This document shows, piece by piece, positions 25,333 to 33,753 of a stretch of DNA of 63,634 nucleotides; positions within the stretch are counted from its first letter, which is position 1, and each line of letters starts with the position of its first letter. The notes beneath the pieces are model-generated. The model ran no database searches, was not told where the DNA came from, and saw only the letters and a program-made list of their open reading frames with translations. This stretch comes from Acidobacteriota bacterium (GTDB lineage Bacteria > Acidobacteriota > Vicinamibacteria > Vicinamibacterales > Vicinamibacteraceae). The DNA is taken from the NCBI GenBank assembly GCA_023418055.1, contig JAEZDP010000027.1, forward strand, positions 1 through 63,634, in the 5' to 3' direction. The translations under genes were made by a program, and so were the position numbers.

Positions 25333-27750
25333 TCAAGTGCGCGCCGTCACCAACAGGTACGCCGCGACCGCCGCGAAGAGGATGTTCGGCGCCCAGGCGG
25401 CCAGGGCGGGCGGCAGGATGCCCGCGCTGCCGATGGCGGCAAAGATGCTCTGCATCACCCAGTAGGCAATCGCCAGGGCGATGCCGAGGCCGATGCCGAA
25501 GAGCGTGCCTTTCCGCCCCGTCGTCACGCCGAACGGAATGGCGATGAGCGTCATGATGACGGTGATGAACGGGAAGGCGAGCTTGCGGTGCAGCGCGACG
25601 CTTAGTGCCGTGGTGTCGTATCCAGCCGTGCGCAGTTCAGAGATGTGCTGGCGCAGTTGCGCGAGTTGCAGGCGCCCGGCCTGCTCGGCCTCGGGCTCTT
25701 CCACTCCGAAGTAGTCGGGCGACTCGAGCGCGAGGGGGCGCTCGGCGTACAGCGTGAAGTTGCTCACCGTGTTGCGCTCGCCGAAATCGCGTGTCCACCC
25801 GTGCGTCGCCTCCCACTGGCTGCCGTCGCGCCAGGTCGCCAGACGCGCGTACGTCCGCTGGGTGAGGTTCCAGCCGTCAGCGCCGAAGTCGTACACCTGC
25901 AGCTCGTCGAGCCGCCGCGCGGTGGGGTCGAACCGCCCGTAGTGGTAGAGCCGGTCGTCGCTGCCCGCCATCCACTGCCGGCTCGACAGGTTGAACGTGC
26001 GGGGCACACCACTGCGGATGTAGCTGCGCAGCATCTCGGCGCGGCGATTGGCCGGCGCCAGGAACGATTGCTCCATCCCGAAGAGCGCCAGGCTCCAGAG
26101 CGCACCGAAGAGCACGAGCGGGAGGCCGGCCCGGTAGAGCGACACGCCGCAGGCCTCGAGCACCGTGAGTTCGCTCGTCCGCGTGAAGAGGCCGATCGTG
26201 ACCAGCCCGCCGACCAGGGTGGCCAGCGCCGTCACGTAGTACATGAATTGGGGCGTCGAGTACGCGAAGAACTGCAGCATCGTCCCGCCGCTGACACGAT
26301 TCTTGAACAGGTATTCGCTGTAGTCGGTGAACAGCCCGATGTAGAAGAGCCCCAGCATGCCGAGAAACGTCACGGCAAAGACCCGCAGGTACACACGCCC
26401 GATGTACCGGTCGAGCAGCGTGAAGGACGGCAACACGCCGCGGGGCAGGCGGATGACGATGACGACCTGGTTGGCGCGGGGCCGTGAGGGGCGTGCGGCG
26501 GCGGGTGAGCGGGTGGCCGCGTTGTCTGCCTGTCGTCCAGGTGCACCGGCGTCGTCGTCGGGATCGAGACCTTCAGCCGACTGGCCTGGCAGCCAGCGCC
26601 TGAAAGCGGCGGGCACGGGGATGGCGATGGCTGGTGGCGACAGCTCGTAGCCGCGCGCCTTGAAGAAGAGCAGCGCGACGCCAGCGGTGCCGAGCACGAG
26701 GTTCGGCACCCACATGGCGAGAACGGCGGGCAGTTGCTGGCCCTTGGCCAGCGCCTCGCTCATGTACATCACGAAGTAGTAGGTCAGCACGACCGCAATG
26801 GCGATGACGAAGCTCGCGCTCTTGCCGTCCTTGCGGTGGTTGACGCCCAGCCCGAGCGCCAGCAGGGCGAACACGAAGCAGGCCACGGGAATCGAGTACT
26901 TCCGCTGGATGGCCATGATGGGGTTGTGCGGCGACAGCCCCTGTTCGCGCATCTCGCGGGCCTTGGTGCGCAACTGCGGAATGGTGAGCTCGTTGTCCCC
27001 AGGCGTCAGCCCCTGCCTCGGAAACACCGCCTCGGGGTCGAGTTGCACGGTGAGCGACTGGAACTGCTGCAGCTCGTACTGCTGTGGGTTGTCGGCCCTG
27101 GTGCGGTGGACGATGCCGTCTTCGAGGACGAGGTCGACGCGCCTGGCCTCCGGCTCGAGGACGAAGTGGCCCTGCGCCGCCGTGAGGAGCTGGGGCTCGC
27201 TCGGGTTGCGTGAGTCGGCCAGGAACACCTGCTGCCAGCCCCTGGTCTCGGGCGGCACGTCTCGGACGAACAGGACGAGGTTGGGGAAGTCGTCGAAGAA
27301 CACCCGGGGGCGGATGTCACTCTCGGCCTTGGCCTGGATGATCGAGTAGATGATGTCGCGATAGGTGCGGTTGCCCCTCGGCAGCGCCTCGATCATCACC
27401 CACGCGGTGGCCCCGGCGCCGAGCAGCGCCAGCACGAGCACGGGCCGGCACATCCGGAAGAGGCTGATGCCGCAGGCCTGCATCGCGACGGCCTCGCGGT
27501 CCGACGAGAGCCGACCGAGCGCCATCAGCAGGCCGACCAGCAGCGAGACGGGGATGGTCAGCGCCACCGACATCGGCAGCAGCGTGAGCAGGATGCGCCC
27601 GATGGTCGCGAGGTCGACGCCCTTGGCCAGCAACTGCTCGGCGACCTCCATGATCGTCGGGATCTGGAGGACGAAGGTGAGGATCAGGAACGTGAGGGCG
27701 AACGGGGCCAGCGTCTCGCGGATGAGGTAACGGTCGAGGGTCCGGAACAT
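25333..27750 (-). CDS. fused LptF-LptG LPS-export permease
   Basis: An 805-residue protein holding two YjgP/YjgQ-family permease halves. Half one spans about residues 1-370 and starts MFRTLDRYLIRETLAPFALT. A low-complexity Asp/Ala/Pro/Arg linker (about 375-435) follows, and half two (about 440-805) begins LLDRYIGRVYLRVF. Each half has about six membrane helices around a periplasmic beta-jellyroll. In E. coli these are separate LptF and LptG proteins that form the LptB2FG transporter extracting LPS from the inner membrane. Here one chain would replace the dimer. LptB and a fused LptC-LptA are encoded at 45-48 kb. GGAG precedes the ATG by nine bases. The gene is convergent with xerD. Confidence 0.88.
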   Translation of the reverse strand: MFRTLDRYLIRETLAPFALTFLILTFVLQIPTIMEVAEQLLAKGVDLATIGRILLTLLPMSVALTIPVSLLVGLLMALGRLSSDREAVAMQACGISLFRMCRPVLVLALLGAGATAWVMIEALPRGNRTYRDIIYSIIQAKAESDIRPRVFFDDFPNLVLFVRDVPPETRGWQQVFLADSRNPSEPQLLTAAQGHFVLEPEARRVDLVLEDGIVHRTRADNPQQYELQQFQSLTVQLDPEAVFPRQGLTPGDNELTIPQLRTKAREMREQGLSPHNPIMAIQRKYSIPVACFVFALLALGLGVNHRKDGKSASFVIAIAVVLTYYFVMYMSEALAKGQQLPAVLAMWVPNLVLGTAGVALLFFKARGYELSPPAIAIPVPAAFRRWLPGQSAEGLDPDDDAGAPGRQADNAATRSPAAARPSRPRANQVVIVIRLPRGVLPSFTLLDRYIGRVYLRVFAVTFLGMLGLFYIGLFTDYSEYLFKNRVSGGTMLQFFAYSTPQFMYYVTALATLVGGLVTIGLFTRTSELTVLEACGVSLYRAGLPLVLFGALWSLALFGMEQSFLAPANRRAEMLRSYIRSGVPRTFNLSSRQWMAGSDDRLYHYGRFDPTARRLDELQVYDFGADGWNLTQRTYARLATWRDGSQWEATHGWTRDFGERNTVSNFTLYAERPLALESPDYFGVEEPEAEQAGRLQLAQLRQHISELRTAGYDTTALSVALHRKLAFPFITVIMTLIAIPFGVTTGRKGTLFGIGLGIALAIAYWVMQSIFAAIGSAGILPPALAAWAPNILFAAVAAYLLVTART

Positions 27751-28460
27751 GCGATCGCTCCGACGGTATCACGCGGCGGGCGGTCTTGCCGTGTCTGGGC
27801 CGTGCCTTCGCACCGGGCAGCGCCGAGTCCCTGCCTGGCGGGCGAGCGTCATCGGCTGAACGCCCGGCCAACTCGGCCGTTCTGCAGCAGGCCGGAGGAG
27901 GCACCTCGACCGGCCCACGGTTAGGTCACACCCCAGACATTCATCCACACAGGGCTTCCACAGGCCGGATATTGCCGCCCAAGCGTAGAGTCCGATAATA
28001 TACATTATGTTAACTTACGGCTGCAGCGTGGCCCCGCCCCCGGTCCCTGTGCGGCGTAGAGCCATTCGCCGCCGCCGCCTTCTGCTCCTCCTGCCCTGAT
28101 GCGGGTGTGATCGTCGCCTTGGTCCGTCGCCCTCTCTGGGCTGGCGGATCAATTGCTGATGCCGATTGCCGGTGTTGGCTCGTTCGTCTCTCGGCGAACG
28201 TGACCCGGGAGGTACAGCGTGTCGCGTCGCTTCTGCTCGCTGCCTGGAGGGCGCTGGCCACCCGTGCTGCCATCGCCTGCGCCCGTACCGTGCGGATGGG
28301 CCTGCCTCGGGGCTGATGCGGCGTCTCTGGTGGTCTTGCTCAGGTGCCGTACCGCAGCGCGCTGGCGCGGGCGCTGGCCGACGTCAGTTGCCCGGCGTCA
28401 GCCATCAGGCATCAGACATGAGGCATCAGACATGAGGCATTAGGCATTAGGCGCTAGCAA
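27751..28460. other. 710-base stretch without a recognisable gene
   Basis: No open frame here has family features, and no tRNA, RNase P, SRP or tmRNA signature was seen. It contains an AT-rich island at 27994-28017 (20 of 24 bases A or T) in otherwise GC-rich DNA, a single DnaA-box-like 9-mer TCATCCACA (one mismatch to TTATCCACA) near 27944, and short tandem repeats next to the parB stop. The island could be a promoter for lptFG about 245 bases downstream, for an unrecognised RNA on the plus strand, or part of an origin-like region. Confidence 0.6.
28407..28448. repeat. short degenerate tandem repeat downstream of parB
   Basis: The 14-base unit AGGCATCAGACATG occurs twice in tandem (28407-28434), followed by AGGCATT twice (28435-28448) and a decayed AGGCGCT. 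The array ends twelve bases from the parB stop codon. Its composition differs from the coding DNA around it. Confidence 0.8.
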
Positions 28461-29303
28461 CTAGCTCTCAGGCCCGTCCCTGCGCAGGTCCTCGAGGATG
28501 GCCTCGAGCGTCTGGATAACTTCGGTCTTCTCGACCTCGCTCTTTCTGAAACTGAGGGAGAACTTGAAGTCCTTCGAGGGCGCGCGGTAGTTGAACGTAA
28601 ACGCCTTCGGACGGCCACGCTTCGGGGCGGCGGGCTTGGCTTGCTCGCGTACCTGTTCGCGCGTCATGCCGCCCTGGCTCGAGATCTGTTCGACGAGCGC
28701 CACCATTTTCTGCGGATCTTGCTGTCTAACTACCTGTAGAAGCAATGACTTAGAAGAAATGTCGGCCAGCCGACAAAGCTGCTTGACGTGGTCGGGCATC
28801 TGGCTCAGCGACAGCGACTCGGTGATCACCGTCCGCGACTTCCCAAGCTTTTGCGCCAGGCGTTCGTGCGTGTAGCCCGCCTGCTGGCACAGCGCATGTA
28901 GCGCCTCAGACTCCTCGAACGGCGTCAGGTCTTTTCGCTGCAGGTTCTCGACCAGCGCCACTTCCAGAATGCCGACATCGTCCACGTCACGGATGACGAC
29001 CGGGAGCTCTTCGAGCCCCGCCCGTACCGCCGCCTGGTACCGGCGCTCCCCCGCCACGATCTGGAAGCGAGTGCCCCGCTGCCGGACGACGATCGGCTCG
29101 ATGATGCCCTGCTCGGCGATCGACGAAACGAGTTCCGAGAGGTCGCCCATCACCTGCCGTGGCTGGTTCGGATTGGGGTCGATCTGCTCGATGGGGATCA
29201 TGCGTCCCACCGGTGCGCCAGCCGACGCCGTCAAGGTGTCGACGTAGTGCGCGTCGTGGCGCATCTTGATGGACGTCGGAAGGCCGCGCTTAGACACGTT
29301 CAA
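28461..29303 (-). CDS. parB: ParB-family chromosome partitioning protein
   Basis: A 280-residue ParB. The N-terminal CTP-binding domain (about 35-130) has IPIEQIDPNPNQPR, the GERRYQAA box and ENLQRKDLTPFEE. The central helix-turn-helix region (about 130-195) contains YTHERLAQKLGKSRTVITES. The C-terminal 60 residues are basic, start with PKRGRPKAF and differ from the usual Spo0J dimerisation domain. The gene overlaps parA by 14 bases on the same strand. I looked for the standard parS palindrome in the window and saw no close match. Confidence 0.88.
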   Translation of the reverse strand: MNVSKRGLPTSIKMRHDAHYVDTLTASAGAPVGRMIPIEQIDPNPNQPRQVMGDLSELVSSIAEQGIIEPIVVRQRGTRFQIVAGERRYQAAVRAGLEELPVVIRDVDDVGILEVALVENLQRKDLTPFEESEALHALCQQAGYTHERLAQKLGKSRTVITESLSLSQMPDHVKQLCRLADISSKSLLLQVVRQQDPQKMVALVEQISSQGGMTREQVREQAKPAAPKRGRPKAFTFNYRAPSKDFKFSLSFRKSEVEKTEVIQTLEAILEDLRRDGPES

Positions 29304-30048
29304 TGACCTCTTCGCTCAAGCTGTAGTACTCGGTCGCCCCCGATGAGTCCGGGGCAAAGCTGAAAATGGATTCCTTGTAGGCCGGGCTCTCTTCGAGCCG
29401 CACACTCTTGGTGATGACCGTTCGGAAGACCTTTGGGCCGAACACGTGCTGAATCTGCTCACGGATGTCTCGGGCCAGGCTCGTCCGCCGGTCATGCATC
29501 GTGATGAGCACGCCGAGCACCTGCAGCGCCGGGTTGGCGCGCAGTTGCACCTTCCCCACCGTCTCGAGCAGGTCGTCGGTCCCCTCGAGGGCAAAGTACG
29601 AACTCTGGATGGGGACGATGAGGTGCGTCGCTGCGACGAGGGCATTCACCGTGAGCAGCCCCAGCGTCGGCGGGCAGTCGATGACGATGTGTGGGAACTC
29701 CGCTTCGATCTCCTGGAGCTTCTCCTTCAGCCGGAAGTGCGCGTCGAGCTCGCCGACCAACTTGGCCTCGAGCTTGGCGAGCGCGATGCGGGCCGGGGCG
29801 ATCGACAGATGGGGATGCCGCGTGTCGCGGATGATCTCGCGCAGGCCGACGCCGTTCTCCCCGAGGATGGCCTCGAACATGTTCGGCCCGATGGTCGCCA
29901 TGTCGAGGAACGACATGCTGCTGTTGGCCTGGGGATCGAGGTCGACGAGGAGGGTCGGTTTGCCGCGCAGCGCCAGCGCCGCCGCGAGGTTGATGGCGGT
30001 CGTGGTCTTGCCGACGCCGCCCTTCTGATTGGCAATGGCCAGAATCAT
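29290..30048 (-). CDS. parA: ParA-family chromosome partitioning ATPase
   Basis: A 252-residue deviant-Walker ATPase of the ParA/Soj type, with KGGVGKTT at 9-16, LLVDLDPQAN at about 33-42 and HIVIDCPPTLGLL in the middle. It has no N-terminal helix-turn-helix, as in chromosomal rather than P1-type ParA proteins. With the overlapping parB it forms a standard partition operon. It follows the DUF151 gene by twelve bases, so partition may be transcribed together with miaB and recN. Confidence 0.92.
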   Translation of the reverse strand: MILAIANQKGGVGKTTTAINLAAALALRGKPTLLVDLDPQANSSMSFLDMATIGPNMFEAILGENGVGLREIIRDTRHPHLSIAPARIALAKLEAKLVGELDAHFRLKEKLQEIEAEFPHIVIDCPPTLGLLTVNALVAATHLIVPIQSSYFALEGTDDLLETVGKVQLRANPALQVLGVLITMHDRRTSLARDIREQIQHVFGPKVFRTVITKSVRLEESPAYKESIFSFAPDSSGATEYYSLSEEVIERV

Positions 30049-30060
30049 GCGTGCACTACC

Positions 30061-30546
30061 TTACATCTTGTACTTGCCCATGTCGTCCGGGTCGAGACTT
30101 TCGAGCCACTGCTGCAGGCGATCGCTGTCCTGCGGCGTGGGCGTCTCCACGCTGGCCGACGCCGACAACACGTGGTCGGCGACGATGACGGGGGCGCGGG
30201 TGCGAAGGGCCAGCGCGAGAGCGTCCGAGGGGCGAGCGTCGATGGCGAGGGTCTCGCCGCGCGAGGTCGTGAGGTAGATGAGGGCATAGAACGTGCCCTC
30301 ACGGACATCGGTGATGTGGACCTCCGCCACCGTGGCGCCAAAGGCCTCGACGGTCTGGGCGATGAGGTCGTGCGTCATCGGCCGAGAGGGTGCGGAGTTC
30401 TCGAGCTGCATGGCGACGGCATGCGCCTCGAACATCCCGATCCAGATGGGCAGCGTCTGGGTGCCGGACTCGTCGCGCAAGACGACGATCGGCATGTTGG
30501 TCACTGGGTCCATCATCAGCCCGTTGATGCGCATGCGGATCGCCAT
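30061..30546 (-). CDS. DUF151 bifunctional nuclease-family protein
   Basis: A 161-residue protein of the bifunctional nuclease (BFN/DUF151, PF02577) family. Family landmarks are TLPIWIGMFEAHAVAMQLE (about 31-49), RPMTHDLI, and the IDARPSDALALALR motif near 101-114. Members have been reported with RNase/DNase activity, but the physiological role in bacteria is unclear. The start at 30546 has GGAGG eight bases upstream inside the miaB coding end; only one base separates it from the miaB stop, so the two are co-translated. Confidence 0.88.
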   Translation of the reverse strand: MAIRMRINGLMMDPVTNMPIVVLRDESGTQTLPIWIGMFEAHAVAMQLENSAPSRPMTHDLIAQTVEAFGATVAEVHITDVREGTFYALIYLTTSRGETLAIDARPSDALALALRTRAPVIVADHVLSASASVETPTPQDSDRLQQWLESLDPDDMGKYKM

Positions 30547-30547
30547 C

Positions 30548-31888
30548 TCACGCCTCCACGTGCAGGGCCGTGCCCCGCAGGCTGTTGGGGCCGGCATCGG
30601 TGATCTGGACCTCCGCCAGCTTGCCCAGCCACGTCGGCTCGCCGGGCAGGTTGACGACCGTGTTCCCCGTGGTGCGGCCCGAGACATCCTCGGCGCGGCG
30701 GCGGCTGGTGGCGTCGATGAGCACCGTCTCGACGCGCCCGATGGCGCCGCGATGCAACTCCCACTGGATGTCGCGCTGCAACGCCTGAAGGGCCATGATG
30801 CGCCGGGTCTTCTCGGGCTCGGGCACGTCATCCGGCATCCGCTTGATGGCGAGCGTGCGGGGCCGCGGCGAATACTTGAAGGAAAAGATGCTGCTGAACC
30901 GGACGCGCTCGACGAGCGAGAGCGTCTCGTCGAAGTCCGCGGCCGTCTCGCCGGGAAAGCCCACGATCATGTCGGTGGAGATGGCGATGCCGGGGACCGT
31001 GTCGCGGAGTTCGTCGACGAGTTCCAGATAGCGCTCACGGGTGTAGCGGCGTCGCATGGCGGTGAGGACCCGCGTGGAGCCCGACTGCACCGGCATGTGC
31101 AGGTGCCGGCAGACGCGCGGCAGGTCGCGATAGGCCTCGATGAGCCGGCGCGTGACATGCCTCGGATGCGGGCTCGCAAACCGCAGCCGCACCACCCCGG
31201 GCACCTCGTGGACCCGCTCGAGCAGCGCCGCGAAGTCGCACGTCGCATCGTCTGGGGCCTGGTAGTGGTTGACGATCTGGCCGAGCAGATGAATCTCGCG
31301 ATGCCCCCGCGCGACGGCGTCCCGCACCTCGGCGAGAATCTCGGCGGAGGGCCGCATCCGCTCGTGGCCGCGCGTGTACGGCACCACGCAGAACGCACAG
31401 AAGTCGTTGCAGCCTTCGATGATCGTCACGTAAGCCTTGACGGCGTCGTGACGCTGCGTGAGCCCGAGCGGGAACGAGACGTCCTCGTACGGGTTGATGT
31501 CGACGAGCGGCGCGTGGGTGTCGCGGTTGTCGAGGGCCTGCGTGACGAGCAGCGGCAACTGCTTGACGCTCTGCGTGCCGACGACCACGTCGATGAACCG
31601 CGAGCGCTTGAGCAGCTCCGCGCCTTCCTGCTGGGCGACGCAGCCGGCCACCGCGATGACCGGCGACGAGCCGACGGCCGCGGCGGCCTCCCGGAACTCG
31701 CCCAGGCGCGTGAACAGCTTCTCCTCGGCCCGCTCCCGCACACTGCACGTGTTGACGACGATGACGTCGGCGTCGGCGGGATCTGTGGTGGCTTCGAGGC
31801 CGGCCTGTTCGAGGAGGCCCGCCATCCGCTCGCCATCGTGGACGTTCATCTGACAGCCGTACGCTTCAACGAGAAACTTTCGAGCCAC
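30548..31888 (-). CDS. miaB: tRNA-2-methylthio-N6-dimethylallyladenosine synthase MiaB
   Basis: A 446-residue radical-SAM methylthiotransferase that thiomethylates i6A37 in tRNA. Three N-terminal cysteines (12, 48 and 83; motifs YGCQMN, NTCSVRERA, AGCVAQ) hold the auxiliary cluster. Cys160, Cys164 and Cys167 in EGCNDFCAFCVVPYTRG hold the radical-SAM cluster. A TRAM domain ends the chain. The start is not certain: GTG 31888, with AAAAAGGGAC just upstream, gives the usual N-terminus, while GTG 31939 would add 17 residues encoded by a micro-repeat. Its beginning overlaps the recN end in another frame. Confidence 0.93.
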   Translation of the reverse strand: MARKFLVEAYGCQMNVHDGERMAGLLEQAGLEATTDPADADVIVVNTCSVRERAEEKLFTRLGEFREAAAAVGSSPVIAVAGCVAQQEGAELLKRSRFIDVVVGTQSVKQLPLLVTQALDNRDTHAPLVDINPYEDVSFPLGLTQRHDAVKAYVTIIEGCNDFCAFCVVPYTRGHERMRPSAEILAEVRDAVARGHREIHLLGQIVNHYQAPDDATCDFAALLERVHEVPGVVRLRFASPHPRHVTRRLIEAYRDLPRVCRHLHMPVQSGSTRVLTAMRRRYTRERYLELVDELRDTVPGIAISTDMIVGFPGETAADFDETLSLVERVRFSSIFSFKYSPRPRTLAIKRMPDDVPEPEKTRRIMALQALQRDIQWELHRGAIGRVETVLIDATSRRRAEDVSGRTTGNTVVNLPGEPTWLGKLAEVQITDAGPNSLRGTALHVEA

Positions 31889-33596
31889 GTCCCTTTTTCC
31901 CTGGAAACGGGCGACTTTCGCTTTCGCCCTGGCGGCCACTTTCGCTTTCGCCTTTTGCCGGCGTTTCGCCGTGGCCGGCCTTGTCGGCCAGCAGGCGGCG
32001 GGCGCCTTCCAACAGCGGCGCCGAGGTGTCCCCCGCCATCATGCGCGCCACTTCTTCCACGCGCGCGTCGGCGGTGAGCGGCGTCACGGACGTGCGGGTG
32101 CGGCCGTCGGCGACGTCCTTGCTGATGTGCATGTGATGGTGCGCGTGAGCCGCCACCTGCGGGAGGTGCGTCACGCACAGGACCTGCGCGTCAGCGGCGA
32201 GGCCCCTGAGGCGCGCCCCCACGGCATCCGCGACGCGGCCGCCGATGCCGGCGTCCACCTCGTCGAAGATGAGCGTGCGGTCGGGCGTTGCGTGCCGGTC
32301 GATGACAGTAATGGCGAGCATGACCCGCGACAGTTCCCCGCCCGACGCGACGCGGACGAGTGGACGTGGTGTTTCGCCGGGGTTGGCCGAGAGGTACAGC
32401 TCTCCCTGGTCGATCCCGGAGGCAGACCACTGCTCCTCCTTCGTGAGGGGCTGGAGCACGAGCGAGACGTCGGCGCGCGGCATGGCCAGGTCGGCCAGTT
32501 CCGCCTGCAGGCGGCGACAGAGCATCGGCGCCGCCGCAGCACGTGCCTCGGACAGCGCCGTGGCGTCGGCGACGAACGCGGCGACGGCCGCATCGCGCGC
32601 CGCACGCAGCTGTTCGAGGTGCTCGCTGCCCTGCTGGAGCGCGTCGAGTTCCTGCGCGGCGCGTGCCTGGCGTGCCAACACCTCGTCGAGCGTCGGGCCG
32701 TATTTGCGCTTCACGCGCTCGAGGGCGGCCAGGCGGTCCTCCACCTCCTGCAGACGTCCGGGCGAGGTGTCGAGACTGGCCAGGTAGTCGCGCAGGAAAT
32801 ACGACGTGTCCTCCAGTTGCGCCTTCACGGCCGGGATGGCGTCGGCGTAGGGGGCAAAGGCGCGGTCGATCCCCGCCAGTTCCTCCACGCGTTTCCACAC
32901 CTGCGCCAGCCGGACCAGCGCGGCATCGTCGCTGTCGTAGAGGTCGGCGTAGGCGTCGGCGGCGAGTCGCTGAAGACGGTCGGCGTTGGCCAGCACCTGC
33001 CGCACCTCCGTGAGAGCCGTGTCCTCGTCGGCGGCGGGAGCCACCTTGCGGATGTCTTCGAGCTGGAACGAGAGCAGATCGATGCGGGCGGCGCGTTCAC
33101 GGGCGTCGAGTTGCGTGGCAGCGTAGGCCTCGCGGGCCTCTTCGAGTGCCGCGAATCTCGAGGCCACCTGCTGGCGCCGGCCTTCGAGTCCGGCCACTCG
33201 GTCGAGCAGGTCGAGATGGGTGAAGGGCTGCAGGAGGGTATGGTGTTCGTGCTGGCCGTGCAGGTCCACCCACTGCCCGACGGCGTCACGCAGTGCCCCG
33301 GCAGTGACCAGGGCATCGTCGAGGAAGGCGCGCGAGCGGCCTTCCGCCGAGATCTCCCGGCGGATGACCACCTCGCGGCCGTCGGGCGTGGAGAGGACGG
33401 CCTGCACTTGCGCGGTGGCAGCGCCCGTGCGCACCATGTCGGCTGAGGCGCGGCCTCCGAGCAGCAGGCCAATGCCTTCGACGAGCACCGACTTGCCGGC
33501 GCCTGTCTCTCCGGTGAGCACAGTGAGGCCGGGACCGAGCTCGAGGTCGAGCGACTCGATCACCGCCAGATGACGGATGCTGACGAAGCGAATCAT
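31866..33596 (-). CDS. recN: DNA repair protein RecN
   Basis: A 576-residue SMC-like ATPase for double-strand break repair. Walker A is GETGAGKS (29-36), the signature is ASGGELSRVML and Walker B is LIFDEVDAGIGG, with coiled-coil arms between about 150 and 350. The last 25 or so residues are low complexity (two GESES repeats and GKKGRGSK) because a short tandem repeat lies in the 3' end of the gene, which overlaps the miaB start. No obvious LexA box was recognised in the spacer to tolQ. Confidence 0.94.
   Translation of the reverse strand: MIRFVSIRHLAVIESLDLELGPGLTVLTGETGAGKSVLVEGIGLLLGGRASADMVRTGAATAQVQAVLSTPDGREVVIRREISAEGRSRAFLDDALVTAGALRDAVGQWVDLHGQHEHHTLLQPFTHLDLLDRVAGLEGRRQQVASRFAALEEAREAYAATQLDARERAARIDLLSFQLEDIRKVAPAADEDTALTEVRQVLANADRLQRLAADAYADLYDSDDAALVRLAQVWKRVEELAGIDRAFAPYADAIPAVKAQLEDTSYFLRDYLASLDTSPGRLQEVEDRLAALERVKRKYGPTLDEVLARQARAAQELDALQQGSEHLEQLRAARDAAVAAFVADATALSEARAAAAPMLCRRLQAELADLAMPRADVSLVLQPLTKEEQWSASGIDQGELYLSANPGETPRPLVRVASGGELSRVMLAITVIDRHATPDRTLIFDEVDAGIGGRVADAVGARLRGLAADAQVLCVTHLPQVAAHAHHHMHISKDVADGRTRTSVTPLTADARVEEVARMMAGDTSAPLLEGARRLLADKAGHGETPAKGESESGRQGESESRPFPGKKGRGSKVSR
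31914..31952. repeat. 24-base-period repeat in the recN 3' end
   Basis: ACTTTCGCTTTCGCC occurs at 31914-31928 and again at 31938-31952, nine bases apart. On the coding strand it reads GGCGAAAGCGAAAGT and is translated in recN as two GESES units. It overlaps the region where miaB translation begins. Confidence 0.8.
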
Positions 33597-33670
33597 GAGA
33601 GGGTCACAGCCGGTTCCGGCTGAGTATCGGAATGGGCCGTAAACGCAAGAACTCGAATCATATCATAGAC

Positions 33671-33700
33671 TTGACGCCAGTTTGCGGCGCGTGGTAGCGT
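33671..33700 (+). promoter_or_regulatory. candidate promoter of the tol-pal operon
   Basis: TTGACG (33671-33676) and TAGCGT (33695-33700), separated by 18 bases, form a sigma-70-like pair about 55 bases before the tolQ start. The same spacer holds TATGAT-like sequence on the minus strand that could serve the divergent recN. Confidence 0.4.
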
Positions 33701-33753
33701 TCGGTGTTCGCGCCTTCCCAGCGGCGCCCCAGCCATGACCAGCGGAGGCCTGT

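Noticed and set aside
27940..28020. Confident oriC call beside parAB
   Set aside because: Only one 9-mer is close to a DnaA box, no dnaA, dnaN or mnmG gene is in view, and gene strand bias does not flip here. Kept only as a low-interest possibility.
28461..30048. parS site near parAB
   Set aside because: No sequence close to the conserved TGTTTCACGTGAAACA palindrome was found in or around the genes.
33640..33670. AACTCGAATC resembling a tRNA T-loop
   Set aside because: No acceptor stem, anticodon arm or CCA-proximal pairing can be built around it, and it lies in the recN/tolQ promoter region.
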